A DNA stretch of 64,000 nt from CAYORM01 sp964406375 (GTDB lineage: Bacteria > Pseudomonadota > Alphaproteobacteria > DSM-16000 > Inquilinaceae), in contig CAYORM010000008.1 of the NCBI GenBank assembly GCA_964406375.1, positions 1 through 64,000 of the forward strand, given 5' to 3'. The translations under genes and the position numbers were made by a program. Shown here one piece after another: positions 17,998 to 27,258 of the stretch. The notes beneath the pieces were generated by a model, which worked only from the letters and a program-made list of their open reading frames with translations, made no database searches and was not told where the DNA came from. Every line of letters begins with the position of its first letter. Within the stretch, counting starts at the first letter, position 1.

Positions 17998-18375
17998 TCA
18001 GGCCGCGGGCGCCATCTGGTGATAGGTCTTGCCGACGATGCGCGGCCCCTCGGGCGTCGCCAGCATCACCAGCGTGTCGCGATAGGCGAAGCGGCCATAG
18101 ACCGTCTCGACCACCGCGGTCGCCACCGACCCGTCGATGTGGAAGGTGACGACCTGATAGTCGCGCGCCCCCCAACCGGCGCGCTCCTCGGCACAGACGA
18201 AGGCGATCCAGCGGTCGCGCGGCACGATCGAGAGCTTGCCCTCATCCTGGCCGATGATGTGGGCTGCTTCGTGGAAGGTGGCGGCGAGGCGCGCGGCATC
18301 GCGGTCGGCGACGCCCTCGATATAGGCGGCGGCAAGGCCGAGCGCCTCCGCCTGGGTCAGTACGGGTGCCGTCAT
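17998..18375 (-). CDS. NTF2-like (SnoaL-like) small protein
   Basis: A 125-residue protein with the cone-shaped NTF2/SnoaL-like fold, inferred from pattern: a first helix with YIEGVADRDAARLAATFHEAAHI, a middle strand region and the C-terminal IVGKTYHQM. Members of this superfamily are isomerases, hydrolases, dehydratases or lumazine-binding-like proteins. It is the last gene of the operon starting at 27160; its ATG overlaps the permease stop by 4 bp, so it probably acts in the same pathway, for example as a dehydratase or epimerase. Confidence 0.75.
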   Translation of the reverse strand: MTAPVLTQAEALGLAAAYIEGVADRDAARLAATFHEAAHIIGQDEGKLSIVPRDRWIAFVCAEERAGWGARDYQVVTFHIDGSVATAVVETVYGRFAYRDTLVMLATPEGPRIVGKTYHQMAPAA

Positions 18376-19346
18376 TTGATCACTCCGATCTTCTTGCGGT
18401 CGATCGAGATGATGACCGCCGCGACCAGCACCGCGCCCTTCACGATGAGCTGCGTGTAGGACGACACGCCGGCGAGATTAAGCCCGTTGCTCAGGATCGA
18501 GATGATGAGCGCGCCGATCAGCGTTCCGGCGACACCGCCCATACCACCGGTCAGCGGCGTGCCGCCGATGACGATGGCTGCGATCACGTCGAGTTCGAGA
18601 CCATTGCCGGCCGTCGGGCTGCCAGCGCCCATGCGGGAGGCGAGCACGATGCCGCCGAGGCCGGAGTAGAGACCCGCGAGGGCGAAGGTGGTGATCTTCA
18701 CCCTGTCGACGCGGATGCCCGAGCGCTGCGCGACAACCTCGCCGCCGCCGATCGCGAGGATGCTGCGGCCGAGCGTGGTGTAGTTCTGGATCACATAGGC
18801 GACGGCGAAGGCGAAGAGCGCGATCAGGACGATCGTCGGAATGCCGGCGACGGTGCCGGAGCCGATCTCGCGCATCACCCCGTCGCGGATCATGATCGGC
18901 CGCCCTTCGGTAATGTGCAGCATCATGCCGTGGCCCGCGACCATCAGGCCGAGGGTGACGATGAAGGACGGGACCTTGAACTTGGCATAGATCGTGCCCG
19001 CGGCTGCCCCAAGCACCGCGCCGGCGACGAGGCCCGCGATCAGGGCGCTCATCCCGTAATCCTGCATGAAGTAGGCGACGAGCACCGCAGCCAGGCCGAC
19101 CACCGCACCGACCGACAGGTCGATCGAGGCCATCAGGATGATGAAGGTTCCCCCCATCGCCGCGATCGACAGCACCGCCGTCTGCCGCAGCACCGTCTCG
19201 AGGTTGCGGACGCTGAGGAACTGGTCGGAGAAGATCGAAAAGCCGATGCAGACGATGACGAGGACGAAGAACGGGAAATAAACCCGCAGATCGTCCATCC
19301 CCATCCGTGTCCCGCCGCGGCGCCCGTCGGCAGAGAGTTCGCTCAT
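18372..19346 (-). CDS. ABC transporter permease, ribose/RbsC type
   Basis: The membrane subunit of a CUT2 (ribose-type) sugar importer, 324 residues with about nine to ten helices. LSVGAVVGLAAVLVAYF and the C-terminal ISIDRKKIGV are typical of the BPD_transp_2 family. It works with the ATPase encoded 16 bp upstream and the binding protein at 20912. In the context of an IolD-like enzyme the cargo may be a cyclitol. Confidence 0.92.
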   Translation of the reverse strand: MSELSADGRRGGTRMGMDDLRVYFPFFVLVIVCIGFSIFSDQFLSVRNLETVLRQTAVLSIAAMGGTFIILMASIDLSVGAVVGLAAVLVAYFMQDYGMSALIAGLVAGAVLGAAAGTIYAKFKVPSFIVTLGLMVAGHGMMLHITEGRPIMIRDGVMREIGSGTVAGIPTIVLIALFAFAVAYVIQNYTTLGRSILAIGGGEVVAQRSGIRVDRVKITTFALAGLYSGLGGIVLASRMGAGSPTAGNGLELDVIAAIVIGGTPLTGGMGGVAGTLIGALIISILSNGLNLAGVSSYTQLIVKGAVLVAAVIISIDRKKIGVIK

Positions 19347-19362
19347 CCCTTCACACCCCGCA

Positions 19363-20904
19363 CTAGAGCATCGCGTTAATGAGGTTGGTCTCGGTGATTT
19401 CGTCGGGTCCGCGGAACACGCCGGAGACCCGCCCGCCGCGCATCGTGACGACGGTGTCGCTGATGCGGATCACTTCGACCATGTCCTCGGAGGCCATCAG
19501 GATGGCGAGGTTTCCCTGCCGCCTGAGGGCATCGATCATGCTGTAGATCTCGAACTTCACCCCGACATCGACACCACGTGTCGGGTTGCTGAGCAGCATC
19601 AGCCGCGGGCTCGTCATGAACCACTTGGCCAGCAAGACCTTCTGCTTGTTACCGCCGCTCAGCGAGCGGACGGGGGCACGCGGGCCGCTGCACTTGATGC
19701 GGAAGGTCTCGATCGCCTTGAGCGTCGCCTCACGCTCGCGCGCGCCGTCGATGAACGGCCCGTGTGCGTGCCGCCTGAGGCTGGCGAGGCCGACATTGAA
19801 GCTGATGTCGTGGGTATCGATCAGCCCTTCAACGGCGCGCTCCTTCGGCACCATCGCGACGCCTGCCTGCATGGCGTCAGGCACGCTGCCCGGCCGGTAG
19901 GAATCCCCGCCGAGCCGCATGGCACCGGACCGCATCGGCCGGACACCGAAGACGACCTCGAGCAGCTCGTCCGCACCCGAGCCGGCAAGGCCGGCGAGCG
20001 TGACGATCTCGCCGGCGCGCACCTCGAACGACACGTCCTCGAGCCCTTCGGCCGAGACCCTGTCGAGTGCGAGCACGACCGGGCGCGCTTCCGCACTCGC
20101 CGCCGTCCGCTCGCGCGGTGGCAGGTCACGGCCGACCATCAGCGCCGACAGCGTGTCCTCCGTCAGCGTCGCGGTGGGCCGGGTCGTGACGTGCTCGCCA
20201 TCCTTCATCACGACGACGCGGTCACAGCTGCGGAAGATCTCCTGCAACCGGTGTGAGACGTAGACGATCGCCGTGCCGGTCGCCTTCAGCTCGTCCATCA
20301 CCCGATGCAGCGTCTCGGCATCATCGTGATCGAGCGAAGCAGTGATCTCGTCGAGCAGCAGCACGCGCGGGTTCGTCGAGAGGGCACGGGCCAGCTCGAC
20401 CATCTTCTGCGTCGACGGCGACAGGCTGCGCATCTCGCGCCGCGGATCGACCTTGATCCCGAGCCGCGCGAGCAGCGCCTCGGCCTCGGCATGGAGTCGC
20501 TTCCAGTCGATCAGGCCGAAGCGCTCGAAGGCGGCGGTCCGGCCGAGGAAGATGTTCTCCGCGACCGAGACGCCCGGCAGGACATTGAATTCCTGATGGA
20601 CCATCGAAACGCCGGCCTCGACGGCCTCGGCTGCCGAAGCCGGGCGGTAGGGCGCACCGGCCAGGGTCATGCCGCCACCGTCGGGCTGCGCCTCGCCGGC
20701 CAGCATCCGGAACACCGTCGACTTGCCGGCGCCGTTCTCGCCGCACAGTGCCACCGCCTCACCGGGATACAGCGCGAAGCCGAGCCGCCGCACCGCGTGG
20801 ATCGGCCCGTAGCGCTTCGCAAGGTCGGTCGCCGCGAGGACGGCCGACGCGGCGTTCACCGGGTCGGGCCCGGTCATCTTGGTATGATAAGCCGCGTCGG
20901 CCAT
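19363..20904 (-). CDS. Sugar ABC transporter ATP-binding protein, RbsA type (two ATPase domains)
   Basis: A double ATPase of 513 residues. The first domain has Walker A GENGAGKST, signature LSPSTQKMVELA and Walker B VLLLDEITASL. The second has a degenerate P-loop GLAGSGADEL, normal for RbsA-like proteins, and the signature LSGGNKQKVLLAKW. The ATG at 20904 lies 7 nt after the stop of the binding-protein gene, which fits translational coupling; a later ATG at 20877 is possible. It powers uptake by the permease at 18372. Confidence 0.93.
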   Translation of the reverse strand: MADAAYHTKMTGPDPVNAASAVLAATDLAKRYGPIHAVRRLGFALYPGEAVALCGENGAGKSTVFRMLAGEAQPDGGGMTLAGAPYRPASAAEAVEAGVSMVHQEFNVLPGVSVAENIFLGRTAAFERFGLIDWKRLHAEAEALLARLGIKVDPRREMRSLSPSTQKMVELARALSTNPRVLLLDEITASLDHDDAETLHRVMDELKATGTAIVYVSHRLQEIFRSCDRVVVMKDGEHVTTRPTATLTEDTLSALMVGRDLPPRERTAASAEARPVVLALDRVSAEGLEDVSFEVRAGEIVTLAGLAGSGADELLEVVFGVRPMRSGAMRLGGDSYRPGSVPDAMQAGVAMVPKERAVEGLIDTHDISFNVGLASLRRHAHGPFIDGAREREATLKAIETFRIKCSGPRAPVRSLSGGNKQKVLLAKWFMTSPRLMLLSNPTRGVDVGVKFEIYSMIDALRRQGNLAILMASEDMVEVIRISDTVVTMRGGRVSGVFRGPDEITETNLINAML

Positions 20905-20911
20905 GGCACGC

Positions 20912-21949
20912 TTAGTTCGGTTGGATGACGGTGAAGACCGCGTTGTGGTCCACATCCGGATTGTGCGCCTTGCTGATCGCCTGCCAGTCGATCAGCGACT
21001 CTCCGGCAGCCAGCGGCTCGATGATCTGCGCCCGATAGGCGTCGATCTGGTCCTTGATCAGGTAGTAGAGGCTCATCTCGTAGACCGTTCCGTCGGTCTC
21101 GTGACCGTTCAGATGGTCGTGGATGATGGTGATGCCGTAACCGCCCATGACCCAGTGGCCGCCCGCGAGCATCGAGATCTCGTCATTCGCGAGTGCCTCG
21201 AGGGCTGCCTCGGTGATGTCGATGCCGGCGAGGTCGATGCCCGAACGACCGGCATTCTCGATCGCGACGATCGCGCCGAGCAGCGGGTCCGAACCGGCGC
21301 CCCAGACGGCATCGATCTCGTCGAAGCGGGTGAGGAAGTCCTCCATCACCGTCTGGCCGCGGGCGAGCGTCCAGTCGGTGTACTGCAGATCGAGCAGCTC
21401 CACCTCGGGATGCTCCTCCACCGCGCGGCGCAGTCCGTCATTGCGCGCCTCGGAGGTCGAGATGCCCGGCACGCCGCCGATGCCGACAATCCTCGTCGCA
21501 CCATCGACCTCGATGAGGTGATTGGCGACGTTGTAACCGGCGGTCTCGTCGTCCAGCTTGATGAAGGCGAGGTAGTGCTCGAAATCCTCGGGCTCGACAC
21601 CCGGATAGGTGTCGGTGACCACGACCGGCACCCCCGCCGCATCCAGCAGCTCCAGCGCCTGGATGCCGAGCGGCTCGCTGAGCGGCGTCAGGATCAGACC
21701 GACGACACCGGCATTGATCAGTGTTTCGATGTCGGCGAGCTGCTTGTCCTCGCGGCTCTGGGCATCGGTGACGATCAGCTCATAGCCATAGGCGTCGGCC
21801 GCCGACTGGGCGAAGTTCACATAGTCGACCCAGAACGCGTCGTTCAGGGTCGTCATCGGCATGCCGATCTTCGGCTTGTCCTGCGCCTGGCCGGCGTTCG
21901 CGACGAGCGCCGCCGCAAGGGCCGTGGTGATGCCCAACAGATGTCGCAT
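20912..21949 (-). CDS. Sugar ABC transporter substrate-binding protein
   Basis: A periplasmic binding protein of the ribose/inositol class (Peripla_BP_4), 345 residues. It has a signal peptide ending near NAGQAQ (about 22) and the start of lobe one, KIGMPMTTLNDAFWVDYVNFA. The position just after AQDKPKIG and the SREDKQLADIETLINAGV segment match the D-ribose/inositol binding families. It sits in the middle of the iol-like operon, before its ATPase and permease. Confidence 0.92.
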   Translation of the reverse strand: MRHLLGITTALAAALVANAGQAQDKPKIGMPMTTLNDAFWVDYVNFAQSAADAYGYELIVTDAQSREDKQLADIETLINAGVVGLILTPLSEPLGIQALELLDAAGVPVVVTDTYPGVEPEDFEHYLAFIKLDDETAGYNVANHLIEVDGATRIVGIGGVPGISTSEARNDGLRRAVEEHPEVELLDLQYTDWTLARGQTVMEDFLTRFDEIDAVWGAGSDPLLGAIVAIENAGRSGIDLAGIDITEAALEALANDEISMLAGGHWVMGGYGITIIHDHLNGHETDGTVYEMSLYYLIKDQIDAYRAQIIEPLAAGESLIDWQAISKAHNPDVDHNAVFTVIQPN

Positions 21950-21977
21950 GTCCCTCTCCTCCTCTCGAAACCTGTCT

Positions 21978-23000
21978 TCAGAGGGCGATGCGCCGCCCCT
22001 CGCGTGCCGAGCGGTAAACCGCCTCGACGATCTCCACGATCCGACGGCCTTCGCGGCCGTCCGCTTCGGGCGTGGCAGCGCCGCGCACGGCGTCGACGAA
22101 GTTCGCCGCCGCGCGTCCCACCGTCCCCGACCAGTCCGTTGCCTCGATGTCCTGGGGGGTCCAGCGCCCGCCCTGCCAGACCAGGATCTCCGGCTCGTCA
22201 GAGAACTTCTCGAAATGCGCTTCGACGCCGGTGATGCGGATCAGCGCCTCGGGGCAGACCACCTCGACCTGATCGTCGAACGCGCCCTTCGGACCGAAAT
22301 AGCCGGCCTCGATCACCGCGAAGCCGCCCTTCTCGAACTCCAGCGTGACGAGGGCATGGTTCTCGCCGACGCCGCGCGGGTCGTTCGTGTCGAGCACCGC
22401 GGTCACGGCCGACACCTCGCCCATCAGGAAGCGCGCCAGGTAGAAGCGGTGGAAACCGGCGTCGAACAGCAGACCACCACCCGTCAGATCGGGATCGGAG
22501 CGCCAGCCACCATATTTGCCGCCGATGGCGAGCCGCAGCCGGACGATGCTCGGCCGGCCGAATCGCTCCTCGGCGATCACGTCGCGCAGCCAGCGATGCG
22601 GCGGGTAGAAGAGCTGATTGTGGCTGGCGGCGAGGATCCGGCCGGCCGCGGCGGCCGCCGCGGCGAGGCGGTCGCATTCCTCGACCGTCACCGCCATCGG
22701 CTTCTCGAGCAGCACGTGCTTGCCCGCGGCGATCGCCGCCTCGGCAAGTGCCGCATGGAATTTGTGCGGCACACAGATGATCACCGCCTCGACATCGGGG
22801 TCGGCGAGCAGCGCCTCGGCATTGGGATGGCCGCGTGCGCCGGTGCGCTCGACCGTCGCGGCGACGAGCTTGGGATCGAGATCGGCGACGGCCGCGAGGC
22901 GCGCGCCGGGCGCCGCCTCCACACCGGCCACGTGATGCCGGCCGACCTCGCCGAGGCCGATGACGCCGACGGCGACCGGTTCAGTCCGCACCCCGCTCAT
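21978..23000 (-). CDS. Gfo/Idh/MocA family oxidoreductase
   Basis: An NAD(P)-dependent sugar or cyclitol dehydrogenase of 340 residues. The Rossmann motif VIGLGEVGRHH is at about residues 13-23 and the catalytic-lysine motif EKP lies in VLLEKPMAV (about residue 99). In this operon it is a candidate for the first oxidation of the imported substrate, as inositol 2-dehydrogenase is in the iol pathway. The start overlaps the stop of the isomerase gene by 4 bp. Confidence 0.9.
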   Translation of the reverse strand: MSGVRTEPVAVGVIGLGEVGRHHVAGVEAAPGARLAAVADLDPKLVAATVERTGARGHPNAEALLADPDVEAVIICVPHKFHAALAEAAIAAGKHVLLEKPMAVTVEECDRLAAAAAAAGRILAASHNQLFYPPHRWLRDVIAEERFGRPSIVRLRLAIGGKYGGWRSDPDLTGGGLLFDAGFHRFYLARFLMGEVSAVTAVLDTNDPRGVGENHALVTLEFEKGGFAVIEAGYFGPKGAFDDQVEVVCPEALIRITGVEAHFEKFSDEPEILVWQGGRWTPQDIEATDWSGTVGRAAANFVDAVRGAATPEADGREGRRIVEIVEAVYRSAREGRRIAL

Positions 23001-23917
23001 GACAGCATCCCCGCCGGCATCAGGGCCTCAAGCGCCACGAGCTGGCGCATCGACAGCGCGGACGCGGCCACGGGATCATTCCGCAGCACCGTGCGGTAAT
23101 AGCGGTAGCTCTCGAATTCGACGGACATGACGCCCCGGTAACCGATCGCATCGAGTGCGGCGAAGAAGACGTCCCACGGGACGCTGCCCTCACCGATCAA
23201 CGGGAAGATGAACTGATCGCCCTCCATCCCCGGGGTACCGGCCACGTCCTTGATGTGGACGTGGCGGATATACGGCCCGAGCATCCGCACGACCCAGTCG
23301 AGGTCGTTGCGGTGGAGCACGAAATGGCTGGGATCGAGGTTGATCGCGAAGGCCGGGTGGCTGCCGAAGCGCTGCAGCATCACGCCGGTGCTGTGGACAT
23401 CGTGCGCCAGCGTGCCCCAGCAGGGCTCGAGCGCCGCGACGGCCCCGGCCTCGGCGACACCGTCGAGCATCCGGGCATAGCCGTCGAGCATCGACTGCCA
23501 GGCGGCGCCTTCCGCCATCTCGCGGCCGACATCGACATGTCCGGCGTCCCAGCGGCAAGGCCCGGTCAGCACGTTGACCACGGGCACGCCGCACGCGGCG
23601 GCGGCACGCGCCGTCTTCACCGTGAGGTCGACGCGCTCGGCGAGGGCGGCCGGATCCCGGGTGACGAGATCCTGCTGGACGACGATCTCGGAGACCTCGA
23701 GCCCGGCGGCCCGGGTCGCGTCGACGACCGCGGCGAGCTCGGCCTCGCTCTGGCGGCGCGGATCGAAATGGGCAAGCGTCCATTCGACCGCGCCATAACC
23801 CTGCGCCGCCAGCGTCGTCGAGACCTCGGCCACCGGCCGCGTCTCGTAATCGAGCGCGGCCAGGAAGCCCCAGCGGCGGTAGCGCGGCCGCGCCGCGCCC
23901 TGATCAGTGTCCGGCAT
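22997..23917 (-). CDS. TIM-barrel sugar phosphate isomerase/epimerase family
   Basis: An AP_endonuc_2 (xylose-isomerase-like) barrel of 306 residues. Four metal-ligand positions are recognisable: the Glu in ALEPCWG, Asp in NLDPSHF, His in VHIKD and Glu in SVEFES. IolE (2-keto-myo-inositol dehydratase), IolI and MocC belong to this fold, and the neighbouring IolD-like and Gfo/Idh genes suggest one of those roles. It overlaps the aminotransferase stop by 14 bp and the Gfo/Idh start by 4 bp. Confidence 0.88.
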   Translation of the reverse strand: MPDTDQGAARPRYRRWGFLAALDYETRPVAEVSTTLAAQGYGAVEWTLAHFDPRRQSEAELAAVVDATRAAGLEVSEIVVQQDLVTRDPAALAERVDLTVKTARAAAACGVPVVNVLTGPCRWDAGHVDVGREMAEGAAWQSMLDGYARMLDGVAEAGAVAALEPCWGTLAHDVHSTGVMLQRFGSHPAFAINLDPSHFVLHRNDLDWVVRMLGPYIRHVHIKDVAGTPGMEGDQFIFPLIGEGSVPWDVFFAALDAIGYRGVMSVEFESYRYYRTVLRNDPVAASALSMRQLVALEALMPAGMLS

Positions 23918-25271
23918 CGTGACGGGCCTGCGCCGCGGCGAGCGACCGGTCGAGGCGATCGAGCATCTCGTCCGCCTCGGCCCGGGTCGTGTTGACCGCC
24001 GGCTTCAGCTTCAGGACGTTGCCGTAATTGCCGAAGACCGGACCACTCTTGCCGATGAGGAGGCGCTCCTTCTCGAGCGCGTGCTGCCAGACGAACCCGG
24101 TCAGCTCGTCGGCCGGCTCCTTCGTCTCGCGGTCGAGCACCAGCTCGATGCCGATCATGAGGCCGAGACCGCGCACGTCGCCGATGATCGAGTAGCGGTC
24201 CTTCATCTCGTGGAGGCGGCTCATGATGTGCGCGCCGATCTCGCGCGCATTCCGGCCGAGATCCTCCTCCTCCATCACCGTGATCATCGCCAGGCTGGCG
24301 GCGGAGATGGCCGGCGTCGACATCATGGTGAAGCCCGCCTCCCAGCCGCGCAGCGAGGTGAAGCCCTCGGCCGCGACCACGCCCGACAGCGGGAAGCCGG
24401 CGCCGAACGCCTTGCCCATGATGATCAGGTCGGGATCAGCCCCCACGACCTTGGAGGCGAAGATGTCACCGCAGCGGGAGAAGGCCGTCTGTACCTCATC
24501 GGCGATGAGCGCGACGCCGTTGCGGGTGCAGATCTCGCGTACCAGCTCGATGTAACCGGGCGGCATCGGAATCATGCCGCCGTTCGACTGGAACAGTTCG
24601 ATGATGACACCGGCGACCTTGGCGTCGGGCTGGTGCTTGATCGCCGTGTCGATGAAGCGGGCGCAGGCGAGATCGCATGAGCCCGGCTTCAGGCCCAACG
24701 GGCAGCGGTAGCAGTTGTAGTTGGGGACGCGGATCTGCCGCGTCATGTAGCGGTCGAGCCCCTCCTTCGCCCCCTCGAGCATGCGCGGATAGGTGTAGCT
24801 CAGCGCCAGGGTGGCGAAGGTGGTGCCGTGGAAGGCGCTGTAGAGCGACACGAATTCGCTGCCGCCGGTCGCCCGCATCGCGAGATGCATGGCACCCTCG
24901 ACCGCGTCCGCACCGCTCAGCGCGAACAGCACCGCCCGCATCCGCGGCGGGGCGAGTGACAGCACCTTCTCGGCCAGCTGGGTGCGGAGCTCGTTCTCGA
25001 AGACCGGCGTGACGTATTCGATCCGGTCGATCTGCTCCTTGACCGCCTGGACCACCTTGGGATGGCGGTAGCCCAGATTGACCACCCATTCGCCGGAGAC
25101 GGCGTCGAGATACTCCGTCCCCTCCTCGTCCCAGAAGCGTACCCCCTGGCCTTCGCGGATCCGCAGCGGGTAATGCCCCATGGGCTTGATGACGGAACCG
25201 ACGGTCGGCGACAACAGCGCCGGGTCGGTCGCCGGATCGATCTGGCCGGGATCTTCGGTCGGGGCCATCAC
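23904..25271 (-). CDS. Class III PLP-dependent aminotransferase
   Basis: A 455-residue omega-type aminotransferase. LIADEVQTAF carries the PLP-ring Asp and IIMGKAFGAGFPLSG the Schiff-base Lys. A Cys cluster C-x2-C-x8-C-x3-C (CYRCPLGLKPGSCDLAC, about residues 183-199) is found in a sub-branch that includes dialkylglycine-decarboxylase-like enzymes and may bind a metal. In this operon it could remove or add an amino group on a keto-cyclitol, as in scyllo-inosamine metabolism, or pass amino groups from another amine; this is inference. Confidence 0.9.
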   Translation of the reverse strand: MMAPTEDPGQIDPATDPALLSPTVGSVIKPMGHYPLRIREGQGVRFWDEEGTEYLDAVSGEWVVNLGYRHPKVVQAVKEQIDRIEYVTPVFENELRTQLAEKVLSLAPPRMRAVLFALSGADAVEGAMHLAMRATGGSEFVSLYSAFHGTTFATLALSYTYPRMLEGAKEGLDRYMTRQIRVPNYNCYRCPLGLKPGSCDLACARFIDTAIKHQPDAKVAGVIIELFQSNGGMIPMPPGYIELVREICTRNGVALIADEVQTAFSRCGDIFASKVVGADPDLIIMGKAFGAGFPLSGVVAAEGFTSLRGWEAGFTMMSTPAISAASLAMITVMEEEDLGRNAREIGAHIMSRLHEMKDRYSIIGDVRGLGLMIGIELVLDRETKEPADELTGFVWQHALEKERLLIGKSGPVFGNYGNVLKLKPAVNTTRAEADEMLDRLDRSLAAAQARHDAGH

Positions 25272-25285
25272 TCTCTCCCGCTCTC

Positions 25286-27160
25286 TCAGAGATGGTGCCG
25301 CTGGAGGGCGTCGCGACGCTCCTCATACTTGCGGCGCAGCTGCATCGCTTCCGGGTCCTCGGACACCATGGGCGGCGCGATGTCCCAGAAGCTGTGCTTG
25401 GTCGCGACCGACATCGCGTACGGCTCGACCTCGATGACGATCACCTCGACGCCGGTGGAAGCGGCGGCGGTGGCGAGCGCCGCCTTCAGCGCCTCGGGCG
25501 TGTCGACGGCATGCACCCGCGCACCAAGGCTCTCGGCGTTCTGGGCGAGATCGATCGGCAGATAGGCGCCGTTCAGCTTCCCTTCGTTGTCGCGGCCGCG
25601 GAACTCGGTGGCGTAGGCCGAACCGGTCGTCAGCATCTGCAGGTCGCGGATGATCTGATAGCCATGGTTCGCGAAGACGCAGACCGTCAGCTTCACCCGC
25701 TCGCGGACCGCGACGGTCAGGTCGCTCGGGTTCATGAGGTAGGTGCCGTCGCCGATGCAGACATAGACGTTCGGCTGACCCGAGAGGAGGATACCGATCG
25801 CCGACGGTATCTCGTAGGTCATGCAGGAGAAGCCGAACTCGAGATGCACCCGGCGGTCGCCGCGGGTATCCCACAGCTTGTTGATGTCGCCCGGCAGGCT
25901 GCCCGCGGCCGACACCACGTAAGAGTCCTGGGCCGCCGCCTCGTTGACGATTTTCAGCGCCTGCGCCTGGGTCATCTTCTGGCCGGGCTTGGCGACGAGC
26001 GTCGGCTCGGCGAGGCCCCGCCAGTCGGCGACCGCCCGATCCATCACCTCCCGCCAGGCGGCCTGCGGCTTCACGCCGGCTTCGCGCGCCGCATCGGCGA
26101 GCGCATTCAGCCCCTCGCGCGCATCGGCGATCATCGGCTCGGCCGCCATCTTGATGGCGTCGCGCCCGGTGACGTTGATCGAGGCGAAGCGGACGTCGGG
26201 GTTCTGGAACAGCGTCTGCGAGCAGGTCACGACGTCGGTCAGACGCGTGCCGATCGCCAGGACGAAGTCCGCCCCGGCCGCCAGCTCATTGGCCGCGAGG
26301 TTGCCGGCGATGCCGAGAGCGCCGCAGGCGAAGGGCGACTCGCCCGCCATGGTGCTGCGGCCCGCCACCGTCTCGAGCACCGGGATGCCGAATGCCTCGG
26401 CGAACGCCCGCAGCTCGGCCTCGGCCTCGGCGTAGTAGACGCCACCGCCGCTGATGATCACCGGCTTCTTCGCCGCCCGCAGCAGCTCGAGCACGCGCTG
26501 AAGCTGACCGCGCTCGGGCGGCCGGCGCTCGACGTGCCAGACGCGCTTGCGGAAGAACTCGACGGGGAACTCGCCCACCTCGCCCTGCGTGTCCTGGCAG
26601 ACCGACAGCGTGACGGCACCGGTCTCGGCCGGGCTCGTCAGCATGCGCATCGCCTCGAGCAGGGAGGGGATGATCTGCTCCGGACGGGTGATCTTGTCAT
26701 AAAAGACGCTGACGGTGCGCAGCCCGTCGGCCACCGAGAGATCGTAGCTCGGCACCGCCTCGAGCTGCTGCAGCACCACGCCCTGCCGACGCGACGCGTA
26801 GTGGTCGGAGGCCAGCAGCAGAACCGGCACACGCTGCACCGTCGCACCGGCAGCACCGGTGAACATGTTGGCCGTGCCGGGGCCGATCGAAGCGGTGCAG
26901 GCGAAGGTCGAGAGTCGGCGCTTGGCACGGGCGAATCCCACCGCCATGTGCACCATGCTCTGCTCGTGGAAGGGCTGGTAGAACGGGATCTCGCCGCCAC
27001 ACTCGGCGAAACCCTGGCCCAGGCCCGACACATTGCCGTGGCCGAAAATCCCCGCCGCGCCGGCGATCAGCCGCTGCTCGCGACCGTCACGCTCCGTCCA
27101 CTGGTTGGCCAGGAAGCGGGCGATCGCCTGCCCCGTCGTCAGCCGCACCGTCTCCACCAT
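25286..27160 (-). CDS. IolD-like TPP-dependent enzyme (trihydroxycyclohexane-1,2-dione hydrolase family)
   Basis: A thiamine-diphosphate enzyme of 624 residues whose layout follows IolD, the ring-opening hydrolase of myo-inositol breakdown. The N-terminal Pyr domain has GIFGHGNVSGLGQ (residues 37-49), a central domain follows, and the C-terminal PP domain has the TPP motif GDGTYLMNPSDL with Asn-His-Gly downstream. It is the first gene of the operon, directly after a candidate promoter, and is about the usual length for IolD (630-640). Related TPP lyases cannot be excluded by eye. Confidence 0.85.
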   Translation of the reverse strand: MVETVRLTTGQAIARFLANQWTERDGREQRLIAGAAGIFGHGNVSGLGQGFAECGGEIPFYQPFHEQSMVHMAVGFARAKRRLSTFACTASIGPGTANMFTGAAGATVQRVPVLLLASDHYASRRQGVVLQQLEAVPSYDLSVADGLRTVSVFYDKITRPEQIIPSLLEAMRMLTSPAETGAVTLSVCQDTQGEVGEFPVEFFRKRVWHVERRPPERGQLQRVLELLRAAKKPVIISGGGVYYAEAEAELRAFAEAFGIPVLETVAGRSTMAGESPFACGALGIAGNLAANELAAGADFVLAIGTRLTDVVTCSQTLFQNPDVRFASINVTGRDAIKMAAEPMIADAREGLNALADAAREAGVKPQAAWREVMDRAVADWRGLAEPTLVAKPGQKMTQAQALKIVNEAAAQDSYVVSAAGSLPGDINKLWDTRGDRRVHLEFGFSCMTYEIPSAIGILLSGQPNVYVCIGDGTYLMNPSDLTVAVRERVKLTVCVFANHGYQIIRDLQMLTTGSAYATEFRGRDNEGKLNGAYLPIDLAQNAESLGARVHAVDTPEALKAALATAAASTGVEVIVIEVEPYAMSVATKHSFWDIAPPMVSEDPEAMQLRRKYEERRDALQRHHL

Positions 27161-27188
27161 AGTCCTTCACCCCTGCAGTGGTGCGCGG

Positions 27189-27218
27189 AGCCTAAGACCG
27201 CCCTTCACATGGTGTCAA
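27189..27218 (-). promoter_or_regulatory. Candidate promoter of the iol-like operon
   Basis: On the minus strand TTGACA (27218-27213) and TAGGCT (27194-27189) are 18 nt apart and lie 29-58 bp before the operon start at 27160. The -35 is a perfect match and the -10 is weak. The 98-bp divergent region is AT-richer than its surroundings. Confidence 0.45.
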
Positions 27219-27228
27219 TATCAGGTTA

Positions 27229-27246
27229 TGTCAGTCATCATACAAC
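27229..27246. promoter_or_regulatory. Candidate GntR-type operator between divergent units
   Basis: An imperfect palindrome around TCATCATACAA (27235-27245; TTGTATGATGA on the other strand) resembles the short FadR-subfamily sites with GT...AC half-sites. It lies between the iol-like operon and the FAD dehydrogenase gene, and a FadR-type regulator is encoded 1.6 kb away. A second TGTCA at 27213 makes a partial direct repeat with one at 27229. Confidence 0.3.
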
Positions 27247-27258
27247 TGAGGGCAGGAT

